The notes beneath the pieces were generated by a model. It did no database searches, was not told the origin of the DNA, and was given only the letters and a program-made list of their open reading frames with translations. The translations under genes and the position numbers were made by a program. A DNA stretch of 64,000 nt from Pythium myriotylum (taxonomy: Eukaryota; Oomycota; Peronosporomycetes; Pythiales; Pythiaceae): NCBI GenBank assembly GCA_023091665.1, contig JALJCQ010000009.1:1798001-1862000 (forward strand), read 5' to 3'. The first letter of the stretch is position 1, and every line of letters begins with the position of its first letter. Below, in pieces: positions 32,604-42,318 of the stretch.

Positions 32604-34350
32604 ATGACACCATCGCTCCCTCGGAAGCTCGACAGTGCATCGCTTGCTGCGGTGCTGGGCGAGGCTACAGCGGATCCCTCGCTCCGCAGCCTGCGGATCC
32701 GCAACGCTGGCCTGACGCCGAGCCTCGTGGTGCAGATCGCCGACTTTCTCGAAGCGAACCAAACCGTCACCGAGCTCGACCTCTCCGGAAACGCCATCGG
32801 CTCCCATGGTGCGAGCTGCATCGCCACGTCCCTCCAGCACAACACTGCACTGAGACGACTAGCGCTCGCCAACTGTAGTCTGAAGGGCGAGGCGGTGGCG
32901 TCGTTCGCTGAGTACTTCAAGACTAGAGCGAACCAAACTGATCGGCTGGGTCTTCTGCAACTTGAGTACGGATTTCTCTGTGACGCTCACAGAAGATTTG
33001 CTGATGTGAATGCACTATAGCCTTTCCAACAACCAGATTGATGACGATGCCGCTGCGGCGCTCAGCGATCTCATTTTGGCGACTGCTCAGCTACGGGTTC
33101 CTCCAGAAACGGAGCCATTGACAATGGACCTACGCAAGAACTGGCTATCTGACGGCTCCATGCGCGCGATTGCAGCAGCAATGCAACGGAATAACGCGTT
33201 GGTAACGCTGCGGCTAGAGGACAACTATGACGAGGAGTCTGTCGTGGCCAGGAAACAGATCGCGTTCTGTCTTCAGCGGAACCGCGAATCACACAGACGA
33301 AGCGTTTTCCTCAACCAGATACGCGCAATTCAGGCATCGATGATCATACTTCAGGACTGCGAGATCGAATACGTAGAACTCTCTCTGTCCGATGCTCAGC
33401 TCCTTTGCGACGCGATTCACGATAACAGATCAATTATCTCTTTCCGACTGCGAGACAACGCGCTGCCAAGCGAAGGGACGCGGCGTATTCTCGCCGCTCT
33501 CAGTCATCACCCGTGCCTCCGATCACTGAGTATTCGAGATAATGAGATTCGTGCGGATGGATTCGCAGAGATCAATCACTTATTGCGACAGAGTAGATCT
33601 CTCAGGTCTCTCGTCCTCAGTAACAGCATGTCCGCAGTGATGTCGATGCCACCATCGAGGGAGACACTCGCAGGACTGCATCATACGCTCGGGCGTGATA
33701 CGACCACATTGCGGTCGCTGTCTCTCGCTAACTGTAGCCTCGGAGATCTTGAGCTTAGTGTGATTCTTCCAGCGATAGCTTGGGCTAGACGCCTCGAAAA
33801 CCTGGAGCTCACGAACAGTGCGATTAGCGATCGAATCGCGCATATCATCCAGCGCGTAGTCCAACGCTGCACTTTACTGGAGCGTCTGGATGTGGTATGT
33901 TTCCATGCACCTATTTGGCTACACTGCACGTAGAGAATTGACTCACAAGATCTGTTGAAGCGAGGCTCGCAACTCACGCTCTTTGGAGTGGAGACACTCT
34001 GCTACGCTGTGAGAGAACACACAGCAATTCGATCGCTGCTGCTGGGACGATTTTCGAGGTATTCCGAGGCCCAAGTCAATTCAATCATCGCCACATTACG
34101 CGAGAGCAAGTCTCTTACACGAGTTGAGTTTTCAACGAGAGAGCGACCGAGTCGGTGCGCTGACCACGTAAACACTCTCTTAACGCGGTGGGCAGCCCGA
34201 AGAGAAGAGAACGACCGCGTTAGCAGCTTAAAACAGAAGCGTGAGGGCGAAGCGGATGCCAAGTACGCCCGCTACAGATCGATCGTTCGGGAGGTGACCG
34301 TCGTGGTGGTCAAAGGGTGGTTAAGCGCGATTAAAGGGGCTATGTATTAA
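32604..34350 (+). CDS. Leucine-rich repeat protein (ribonuclease-inhibitor type)
   Basis: Three exons (32604-32965, 33021-33894, 33934-34350) give 550 residues. Repeats of the RI class recur about every 28 residues, e.g. VTELDLSGNAIGSHGA, LDLSNNQIDDDAAAAL (restored by removing the 55-nt intron), LRSLSIRDNEIRADGF and LRSLSLANCSLGDLEL. The C-terminal ~60 residues are a basic coiled coil. The second intron is only 39 nt; it is accepted because it is the only splice pair that keeps frame. No signal peptide or membrane span is present. RI-type LRR proteins act as protein-binding scaffolds; the partner is unknown. It is divergent from the OGT-like gene (97 bp between ATGs). Confidence 0.75.
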
Positions 34351-34362
34351 TCTTCACCAGCA

Positions 34363-35022
34363 TTAAAAGTCACCGCCAAAGTCTCCACCACTGTCGAATC
34401 CTCCTCCTCCGTCATATGAGTTGTCACCGGCGTCAGCTATCGCCTCGCCGACCAGCAAGCCGCCGAGCAAGCCAACACCGAGAGCTGCTGCCGTCGTGCC
34501 AGAATCGGAGCCCCCGTAGTCATTCCCATAGGCATGATGATACGAAGCCCCGTAGCTCACGCCTGGCGCCGCGTAGACAGGAGCAGACGCGTACACGCCT
34601 TCCACTCGAGGCTGTGGATGGGGGCGGCAACAACACCAGCAGCAACAGACTACGAAGCTGGCGAAGGCGAAGATTGATAGCACGGCAGCGACCACGGACA
34701 CCCAGAGTGGCACTGTGCCGCCATGGTCTCCAGCTGCCTCGACGTGAGAGCATTTGCAGGCGTAGTTGGAGACCTTGCACGTCGCGTCGTGTGGACAGCA
34801 GCAGCGCTGGCGCTGGCTCTGCAGGTCGAGCCAGTTGCCGCAGAACTGGCCGGGGCCGTCCAGATACGCGTGGGAACAGTCGCCGTTTGCCGCACATACC
34901 TGGCAGCCAGAGAGTGTTGGCGTCGGTGTCGGGGTCATCGCAGAGCTTGATGAAGACGAGCTGGCATGGATTGTTGAGAGGAAGATGCTCAGCAGCAGCA
35001 CCCACAGCAGCTTTGACGTCAT
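34363..35022 (-). CDS. Cys-rich type I membrane protein with Gly-rich tail
   Basis: An intronless 219-residue protein starting at ATG 35022. A signal peptide (KLLWVLLLSIFLSTIHA) is followed by a Ser/Thr/Pro linker and an extracellular domain with about twelve cysteines (residues ~40-95). A membrane span follows near 110-130, ending in a CCCWCCC cluster, a likely palmitoylation site. The cytosolic tail is rich in Tyr, Gly and Ala with a short hydrophobic AALGVGLLGGLLVG stretch and ends GGDFGGDF. The family is not recognised. The stop is only 12 bp from the stop of the convergent LRR gene. A longer upstream frame exists but lacks a better start. Confidence 0.7.
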   Translation of the reverse strand: MTSKLLWVLLLSIFLSTIHASSSSSSSAMTPTPTPTLSGCQVCAANGDCSHAYLDGPGQFCGNWLDLQSQRQRCCCPHDATCKVSNYACKCSHVEAAGDHGGTVPLWVSVVAAVLSIFAFASFVVCCCWCCCRPHPQPRVEGVYASAPVYAAPGVSYGASYHHAYGNDYGGSDSGTTAAALGVGLLGGLLVGEAIADAGDNSYDGGGGFDSGGDFGGDF

Positions 35023-35239
35023 CACGAGAGAGTTTGGTCTCTTTTCAATCAGCAGCTCGTGAATAAAAAGATCTTCCCGCGACTCTTCATGATCCTGTGT
35101 GGAGTGGATCTCGAAAATCCACGGGCCCTCATTTTCAAAGATCTCATCAATGTATTGGACATCACTACAATTACAGTCAGTTTGTACAGTCTCGGAACAC
35201 CGACAGGCAGCTCGCCTTGACGCAAGGTCTTCAATATAT

Positions 35240-37705
35240 CTAGATGGCTTCGTTCTCTGAAGATTCGGAATGCGGATGATGCTCGTTCTCGGCTGGCATG
35301 AATCCATTCGTGTCGAACATGAGCTCGGAGACCGCCACAACTTCTTCCATGAAACGGAGCGCATCTGCCGTCGTCTCGTTCAAGTCGGGACCAATAATGA
35401 CGTTCCCCAACTCATTCTTGGAAAGCTTTCCCTGCTCGACAGCTTTCTGCTCCAACGGGTCACTCGTAAGGTTGAAGACCTCATACGTGCCAGATCCGTA
35501 GCGGGCGTACTTGAGGTCGCGGCCAACTCGCAGGCCCCGCGTTTGACCGTAAAACGGGTTCGAGAGCACGATCTCTCGGTCTCTCAAAGCAGGATTGCGC
35601 TTGCGAAGCATTGACTGGCCAATTCCGTGCTGCATGAAGTTTTCGATCCCCAACATGTCTGCAAAAGTTGCGAGGATATCTGTCTGGGACGTGAGATCGT
35701 CAACCTCCAAGCCTTTGTCTTTCTCGGACAGAAAATCGTCGGCTAGCAGTAACATTGGTACATGCGATCCTTCCTCGTACACGTACGACGCAACAATCGT
35801 CGGGTTATCTCCATGCTCCATGCGACCAAAGCCGTGGTCTCCTTCGATCATCACAATCGTGTTCTCCATCAACCCCTTCTGGCGCATGTTCGTAATAAAC
35901 TCTCCGAGGCGCTGGTCGACGTAGTTCAGCGAGTGAACGTACTTCAGGTTGTCCTCGGTCAAATAAGTTGAGTAGTTTGTACTGGGCTTGAACGTCGCTG
36001 GGAGCTTCCACGGGTCGTGCGACGATACAGTGTACACGTCGAGAAAGAGCGGTTCTAAGTTCGATTCGTTGCGACGGGCCAAGAGGAAATTCTCTAGCGC
36101 CTCGAAGGACACAGCGTCGTGTCGTCCCCACGAGAACGCATCATCATCCGTGAGTGCATCACGGCGCTCTTCCGAGAGATAGTTGAGCACTTCAACGTCG
36201 TCCACGAGATGATCGAAGCCATTGGCCAGCAGGAAACCGTGCCAGTCCTCCCACGACAGGTTGACTGCCGACCAGAAGATCGACTTGTAGTTGAGAGCTT
36301 CTTTCAGGATGTGCGGAATGCCACGAAATCGAAGTTTGGTCTCTGAGAACGTCGCAACAGCCGCAGCATCTTTCATGGACGGCAGGATGCCAAAGAGACT
36401 TGACAGCAGCGTGCGGGACGTCTGCACACATGGCGTGTAATGTTGCGAGAAGAGCACCCCAGACTTGGACAGCGAGTCGAAGAATGGAGTCACAGTCTGG
36501 TTGTAACGTGCAACTTTGTCACGACCACCCAGAACGCCGACTTCTCGACTACGGAACGACTCGAGGTTGATCAGGATCACTGTCGGCGGGGGCTTGGTTT
36601 GCGAGTCGTTGGTCTTCAGCTCGAAGCGCTTCTCGCCTGTGTACTTGACAGTCTTGCGCCAGAATGGGTACCTGCCGCTGTCGCTGTGCTCGTCGACTTC
36701 GAAGATTTCGTTGCGACCGATCGTGCGCTCGTAAAAGGGGTTCATAGGCGCCATCGTCTCTTCTTCCGCGTTTCCGTCGACAAGTTCGTCGTTCGTGGTC
36801 GTAGCATTGACCGTTGCTCGCAATCGATTGCTCAGAATAGTCGCGGTAGCATGGGACTTTGTCGGAGGCCGCAGGAACTCTTCCATCTCGAGAGAGAACA
36901 TGGCATTGGAGAGCAAGTAGATATCGTTGTTGTTCCCGTCGAGCGCAATGGTGGCGTGGAGAGCTGATGCAGCAAGGAGTAGCGCAAGGAAGCCAGTACG
37001 GAAGGTGGGCGAGGAGACTGCCATGTGCATCGCCCACGGGAAGAGAGCGCCGTCCGAGGTCGTGATCGAAGCGCGTTGAGCCTTGGAGCTTGCTCCCGAT
37101 GACTTTGGCACGGCGTTGCTGGCGGGTGACCCGGACTGGCAGAAGAGAACGACGAATCGAGGCAGTTCCACTTTGTCAAACAGCACTGCGGAGACCCAGA
37201 GGACGAGCGAGACCGCGTAGAGCAGCATGCCGAAGGCCATTTGGAGCGTCAAGACCTCAGCTATGGAGGAGGAGAACTGGCTGGAGAACTGCAGGTACAT
37301 GCGCACGAAGCCTCGGTTGAGGCGCGGCATGAAGCGCAGCAGCAGCGACAAGTCGACGAGGCAGGCGAGCGTGAGCCAGAGGTAGAGCACGCCGAGCGCC
37401 ACGGCGGTGGCGCTGAGCACGGCCACTCGCCTCGCCGTGGCGCTCGTCTCGGTCTCGGGCAGCAGCGCGGTCCGGGCGTTGGCGACGACGCGGACGGCGA
37501 GCAGCGTCTGGAGGAAGACGGCGGCGTCCTGGAGGCACCCGAAGACCGCGCCCTTGAGGCCGCTGGCGAGTCCGAGGTCGTCGCGCTCGCGCGAGAGCAC
37601 GAGGAGCCTCGCGGCGAGCGGGAGCGCGACTGCGGGCGCGTAGAAGGCGGCGGTCCAGAGGCGCGGGCGGCACGAGCGCGTCACGTGGACGACGGGGAGG
37701 CCCAT
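35240..37705 (-). CDS. LtaS-like sulfatase-fold membrane phosphotransferase
   Basis: An intronless 821-residue protein. The N-terminal ~240 residues contain about five hydrophobic spans. The rest is an alkaline-phosphatase/sulfatase-fold domain (PF00884) like bacterial lipoteichoic acid synthases. INLESFRSREVG carries the metal-binding Glu, CVQTSRTLLSSLFG the expected threonine nucleophile, and IEGDHGFGRME the GDHG metal site. Bacterial members transfer phosphoglycerol or phosphoethanolamine at the outer membrane face. In a eukaryote the substrate is unknown; a GPI- or lipid-modifying role is only a guess. Several N-glycosylation sequons in the catalytic part agree with a lumenal or extracellular location. 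The lack of introns is compatible with bacterial ancestry, but several neighbours are also intronless. Confidence 0.75.
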   Translation of the reverse strand: MGLPVVHVTRSCRPRLWTAAFYAPAVALPLAARLLVLSRERDDLGLASGLKGAVFGCLQDAAVFLQTLLAVRVVANARTALLPETETSATARRVAVLSATAVALGVLYLWLTLACLVDLSLLLRFMPRLNRGFVRMYLQFSSQFSSSIAEVLTLQMAFGMLLYAVSLVLWVSAVLFDKVELPRFVVLFCQSGSPASNAVPKSSGASSKAQRASITTSDGALFPWAMHMAVSSPTFRTGFLALLLAASALHATIALDGNNNDIYLLSNAMFSLEMEEFLRPPTKSHATATILSNRLRATVNATTTNDELVDGNAEEETMAPMNPFYERTIGRNEIFEVDEHSDSGRYPFWRKTVKYTGEKRFELKTNDSQTKPPPTVILINLESFRSREVGVLGGRDKVARYNQTVTPFFDSLSKSGVLFSQHYTPCVQTSRTLLSSLFGILPSMKDAAAVATFSETKLRFRGIPHILKEALNYKSIFWSAVNLSWEDWHGFLLANGFDHLVDDVEVLNYLSEERRDALTDDDAFSWGRHDAVSFEALENFLLARRNESNLEPLFLDVYTVSSHDPWKLPATFKPSTNYSTYLTEDNLKYVHSLNYVDQRLGEFITNMRQKGLMENTIVMIEGDHGFGRMEHGDNPTIVASYVYEEGSHVPMLLLADDFLSEKDKGLEVDDLTSQTDILATFADMLGIENFMQHGIGQSMLRKRNPALRDREIVLSNPFYGQTRGLRVGRDLKYARYGSGTYEVFNLTSDPLEQKAVEQGKLSKNELGNVIIGPDLNETTADALRFMEEVVAVSELMFDTNGFMPAENEHHPHSESSENEAI

Positions 37706-38286
37706 GGGGGAGCGGCGGCGGGTTGCGGACTGTCGGACTGTCGGCGTGTCGCGGCCTCGAGGCCATGGGCGGCGTGGCGTGGCGGGTTCTCAGAGTCGCG
37801 CTTGTCCGTGAGGAGCGCCGTCGGCTTCAACCGTCGACGCGACGACAGACCGCGCGCTTGTCCATGAGGGCTAGGGGCTCATCCACTCGCATCCACTATG
37901 AGGACCGTCGCAAGCCACTCGCGCGAAATTCGGAATCGTCCGGATGGCTGACGAAACCAGTCGAGCAAACCAGCTGGTCCAAAATCAACCAAAAAAGAGG
38001 AAAAGAGCCTGCCCCGTTTATGGACTGGAGGACAGATTGCGACTGCTTTGTGGTTCGTGGGAAACCTTCACGCCAGTGACTCATCCATCTTCGCTCGGCC
38101 ACCCACCTGACTATGGCACTGGATTCACAATCGCACCTGGTTTTGGTTTGATCAGTCGCTTGCAGTTTCCGCGTCGGTCGCGCGAAGGTCGCTTGAATCC
38201 TCGCCCGCCCATTGGCCAGCTCCGGCCGAATGCACGAGAGCCGCTCACGAGCCCCATGGATCTTGCCCACTCTCTCTCTGCCCACG
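37706..38286. promoter_or_regulatory. Divergent spacer between LtaS-like and fumarase genes
   Basis: This 581-bp region holds the promoters of both divergent genes. An ATG at 38230 is in frame with fumarase, but the sequence between it and 38287 does not look like a presequence, so it is treated as leader. No other feature is seen. Confidence 0.35.
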
Positions 38287-39756
38287 ATGCTCTCGGCCTC
38301 GCTCGCCCGCCGCTCGACCGCCCTGCTGCGCGCCTCGGCGCTGCAGAACACGCGCCTCGCCTCCTCTGTGCGCCTCGAGTCCGACTCGATTGGCGAGATC
38401 GAGGTCGACGCCTCCAAGTACTGGGGCGCGCAGACCCAGCGCAGTCTCGAGAACTTCCCCATCGGCGGACCGCGAGAGCGCATGCCGCTGCCCGTGATCA
38501 AGGCCTTTGGTGTCGTCAAGAAGTGCGCCGCCAAGTACAACCTCCAGAAGGGCAAGCTCGACCCCAAGCTCGCCGAGGTCATCGTCAAGGCCGCCGACGA
38601 CGTGATCGACGGCAAGCTCGATGACCACTTCCCGCTCGTCGTCTTCCAGACCGGCTCGGGCACGCAGTCGAACATGAACACCAACGAGGTCATCGCGAAC
38701 CGCGCGATCGAGTACGCTGGCGGCCAGCTCGGCAGCAAGAAGCCGGTCCACCCGAACGATCACGTCAACATGGGCCAGTCGTCGAACGACTCGTTCCCGA
38801 CCGCGATGCACATCGCTGCTGTGACGGAGATCCACCGCGTGCTGCTTCCGGGTCTCCGCAAGCTCCACGATGCTCTTGACGTCAAGGTCAAGGAGTTTGA
38901 TGATATCATCAAGATTGGCCGCACGCACACCCAGGATGCCACCCCGCTCACGTTGGGCCAGGAGTTCTCTGGATACCGAGAGCAGATCAAGTTGTCCATC
39001 AAGCGCGTGGAGGACGTTCTCCCGAACCTGTACAAGCTCGCGCTTGGCGGTACTGCCGTCGGCACCGGTCTCAACACCTCCAAGGGTTACGACAAGGAAA
39101 TCGCCGCCCTCATTGCTGAGGAGACCGGCTTTCCATTCGTGACGGCTCCGAACAAGTTCGAAGCGCTCGCGGCTCACGATGCGGTCGTCGAGGCCAGTGG
39201 CGCCATGAACACGATCGCTGTGTCCATCATGAAGATTGCCAACGACATTCGTTTCCTTGGCTCCGGCCCGCGCAGTGGTCTTGGTGAGCTCACGCTGCCT
39301 GCGAATGAGCCGGGCTCGTCGATCATGCCTGGCAAGGTGAACCCTACTCAGTGCGAGGCCATCACCATGGTGTGCGCGCAGGTCATGGGTAACCACGTCG
39401 CGGTGTCTGTCGGTGGCTCCAACGGCCACTTCGAGCTCAACGTGTTCAAGCCTGTGATGATCAGCAACCTGCTCTCGTCCATCCGCCTTCTCGGTGACAG
39501 CGTGGTTGCGTTCACGGACAACTGCGTTGTTGGCATCGAGGCGAACCGTGACACGATCGATAAGCTCATGAAGAACTCGCTGATGCTTGTCACGGCGCTC
39601 AACTCGCACATTGGCTACGACAACGCCGCCAAGGTCGCCAAGAAGGCCCACAAGGAAGGCACGACGCTGCGTGAGGCAGCGGTGGATCTCGGCCTGCTCA
39701 CGGGTGAGGACTTCGATCGCCTTGTTCGCCCGGAGGACATGATCGGCCCCAAGTAA
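38287..39756 (+). CDS. Fumarate hydratase, class II, mitochondrial
   Basis: An intronless 489-residue class II fumarase of the aspartase/fumarase superfamily. The chosen start gives a mitochondrial presequence rich in Ser, Ala and Arg ([19 protein letters not shown]). Conserved parts include [18 protein letters not shown], the [19 protein letters not shown] region, [16 protein letters not shown] and the catalytic loop [17 protein letters not shown], with the active serine in GSSxMPxKxN. It interconverts fumarate and malate in the TCA cycle. Strong GC3 bias suggests high expression. Stops of this gene and the following one are 107 bp apart. Confidence 0.96.
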   Translation: MLSASLARRSTALLRASALQNTRLASSVRLESDSIGEIEVDASKYWGAQTQRSLENFPIGGPRERMPLPVIKAFGVVKKCAAKYNLQKGKLDPKLAEVIVKAADDVIDGKLDDHFPLVVFQTGSGTQSNMNTNEVIANRAIEYAGGQLGSKKPVHPNDHVNMGQSSNDSFPTAMHIAAVTEIHRVLLPGLRKLHDALDVKVKEFDDIIKIGRTHTQDATPLTLGQEFSGYREQIKLSIKRVEDVLPNLYKLALGGTAVGTGLNTSKGYDKEIAALIAEETGFPFVTAPNKFEALAAHDAVVEASGAMNTIAVSIMKIANDIRFLGSGPRSGLGELTLPANEPGSSIMPGKVNPTQCEAITMVCAQVMGNHVAVSVGGSNGHFELNVFKPVMISNLLSSIRLLGDSVVAFTDNCVVGIEANRDTIDKLMKNSLMLVTALNSHIGYDNAAKVAKKAHKEGTTLREAAVDLGLLTGEDFDRLVRPEDMIGPK

Positions 39757-39863
39757 TCTTGTGGGAAAACGAGACACGCCCTCCCTCAATGGAATGGAGC
39801 TTTGAAGTTGTCCAAGTCTTCATTGTGAAATTTTCCATTGCTAAATACAGACTACTACCCACC

Positions 39864-40245
39864 CTAGAGATCCGTGCGCTGGCCTTGTTGACGACCAGGA
39901 GTCGTCGCTGTTGACTGTTTGTTGGATGCACTCTGGATCTCGTAGATCGCTGCCTGGAATGGCAGGTAAAGTGCGTTCTGGCCGCGCGCACCAGGCTCGT
40001 CAGTTGGCAGAGAACAGAGAATCCCCCATCGCGCCGTACCATTTGGCGCTCCGCCGTGCGCAGCTCCGTGGCGAGCTCGACAGTCTGGCGGTTGAGCTTC
40101 ACGAGCACCTGGTTGAGCTGCGTCCACGCCCGTCAGCACGCAGAGAGAGCCCACTCCGAAGCGAACGGCCGCGCACCTGCTGCATGCTCTGCGACACCGC
40201 CGCCATGGCCTCAAGCAGGCGCAGCTCTTCATCAGCGACGTCCAT
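39864..40245 (-). CDS. 86-residue coiled-coil protein, possibly Dad1-like
   Basis: Three short exons (40245-40177, 40117-40040, 39977-39864; introns 59 and 62 nt) give 86 residues. The sequence is one long helix: a leucine/glutamine heptad run (EAMAAVSQSMQQLNQVLVKL) leads to NALYLPFQAAIYEI and a disordered tail. Helix length, the LN...L.R.. spacing and the aromatic 'ALYLPF' recall Dad1 of the Dam1/DASH kinetochore ring (LNGLNISLE...LWKTL). The match is weak, and many small coiled coils could score similarly. If not Dad1, it is simply a small complex subunit. Confidence 0.4.
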
Positions 40246-40415
40246 GGTCGCTTTGGAGGAGGCGGGAAGATGCTAAGTTCGCAGGCGCACTTACGCGCTG
40301 ATGGGCGATCAGTTCTCGCAGGTTGGAAAATCTGGAAGCTTTGGAGCCAGAATGTTGGTGGTGTGAGCGAGCGGGAGAGCTCCTCGCAGTCACTTGAGCT
40401 TCTGGCCAGCGCAGC

Positions 40416-42210
40416 ATGTGGATGCAGCAGTCGATGGAGAGCGCCGGCTTCGGCAACTCGCACGAGCGCAATCGCTTCGGCAACGGGCCGTCGCGCTTCG
40501 AGTCCTCCGGCTCGTACATGGGCGGCGGCGGAGCCAACTCCGCCGGCGGAGGCGACTGGAAGTCCAAGATCCTCGAGAGCGGCCAGTGGCTCGGCGGCAA
40601 AGTCATCGAGTACGGCGGCAAGCTCGCTCGCGGCAGCTCGCACGACTCGATCCCTGAGCACATGGCCCACCAGCCTCGTAACGACGGCCGCGCGAACTGG
40701 ATGGCGGACATCCGCAACTCGTCCACCAGCTACAGCAACGGCAGTAGCAGTTACTCGGGCGGTGGCGGTGGCACATATCAGAATGATTTTGTGACCGAGC
40801 GCCCCAAGGCGTACTCCGACACGGGGTACTCGCAGTCCAGCTCCTCGCTGAGCTACTCGTCCAAGCCTCCGCAAGCGCCGTTCCGAGATCGCACAAACAG
40901 CGACAAGAGTGACCGGCGAAGCAAGAAAAAGTCTGTCGACTCAAAACACGGCAAGAAGAGCAAGAAGAAGCACTCCAAACGCCGTGACGCGTCCGACTCG
41001 GAGAATTCGTCGTCCGAGTCAGAGTCTTCAGCGTCAGAATCGGATTCGACTACGGCTAGCGATTCTGGTGACAAACGGCGCCAGTCCAAAGCGAAGAGCA
41101 AGGGTAAGGGAAAGAAGCATCAAAAGAGACGCGAGAGTTTCTCTTCCTCTGAAGAGGAGGAAGTCAAGGCAAAAGCGAAGAAGACAGCAGCAAAGCCCGA
41201 GAAGGCTCCGGCCGATTACTCGTTTAGCTTTGATCCCGCAAAGCTACCACCCCCACCTCCAAGCGACGGGAGTTCTGGCAAGAAATCGAAGAAAGAGAAG
41301 AAGTCGTCAAAATCGCGTGGTCGTAGGCAATCTGTCGAGTCAAGTGAGTCGGAAGTGTCTGATAAAGAAAACCAGCGGACGAAGAAAGTGACGCTCAAGT
41401 CGAAGAGCAAGAAGATGAGCACTGCACAGACAGCCGAAGTGGACTTGTTGGGTGTTGACCTCGATGTCCCTCCAGTCCAGCAAGCTACAACGTTTGGCTC
41501 AGCCCCGACCCACTCAGCTCAACCTGATATTTTCTCTCAGCCACTCGATCCACTTCAAGGTATTTCGAAAGATTCTCGCTCATTTGAGTCTTAACCACCT
41601 CATTTGGCTCTCTATGATCATTGTAGACCTTGCGGGCCTCAACTTTACGGCTGTTTACAGTCAAGCTCCGACACCAGCAGCGGCTGCTTTGGTGCCAACT
41701 CCTATGCAGGCTGCAGACCAGAGTAAACCGTTGGACAACACCCAAGTTTTGAAGAAGCTACTCCCTGAAAACGATATCGTCGATCTGAATTTCCTCGCGA
41801 GTGACAAGAAACCGAATGCAAGCACCGCAGCAGAGAAGAAGACTTTGGCAGAACTACAACGCGAGAAGCTGACTGAGCAACAGCAACAGCAGCAACACTA
41901 TCAGCAAGCCATGCTTATCCAACAGCAACAGCAGCAAGCAATGATGATGGGGATGCAAGCCCCGATGGCGCACACGATGATGCAACAGCAACAGCAACAG
42001 GCGATGCAGATGCAGATGCAGATGGGTCACATGGGTCAGATGGGCCAAATGGGTCAGATGAACCAGATGAACACAATGATGCAGCAGATGCATCTTCATA
42101 ACCAGCCACAGCAGCAGCACTCAGCTTTTATCGCTCAAAGCCAAGGATTCCAGAATGAACCAAACCAGAGGAACAATGGCATGCAGCACTTCGCTTTCGC
42201 TTCGCAGTAG
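40416..42210 (+). CDS. Low-complexity, adaptor-like protein (Ser/Lys-rich centre, poly-Gln C-terminus)
   Basis: Two exons (40416-41559 and 41627-42210, 67-nt intron) give 575 residues. A short N-terminal region has Gly-rich linkers around a conserved-looking helix (WKSKILESGQWLGGKVIEYG). The middle is a Ser/Asp/Glu and Lys/Arg-rich disordered zone, probably phosphorylated. Short motifs DLLGVDLD, LDPLQG and DLAGLNF recall clathrin/AP-adaptor accessory tails, but no ENTH or ANTH domain is seen. The last ~130 residues are poly-Gln and Met/Gln repeats. A role in vesicle traffic is an inference from the motifs. It is divergent from the 86-residue gene (170 bp between ATGs). Confidence 0.7.
41878..42118 (+). 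repeat. CAG/CAA and ATG-GGT-CAG coding repeats
   Basis: This in-frame repeat tract encodes poly-Gln runs and a MGxMGQMGQMGQM nonapeptide-like array. Mixed CAA and CAG codons suggest selection at the protein level. The tract is likely to vary in length between strains. Confidence 0.8.
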
Positions 42211-42318
42211 TTCCGCGCCAACTCGGACACTTGCATTATAGTCTTTGTTGAGTGATAAGTTAAATGTTCTTCCATATCTTTGCAACGTCTCTAAACCTCC
42301 TCCTTAGTAAGGACAACT

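Noticed and set aside
38245..39789. A 514-residue minus-strand open frame
   Set aside because: It is the antisense of fumarase and has no recognisable domain.
41880..42118. CRISPR-like or satellite array
   Set aside because: The repeats are in-frame Gln/Met codons inside an exon, with no spacers.
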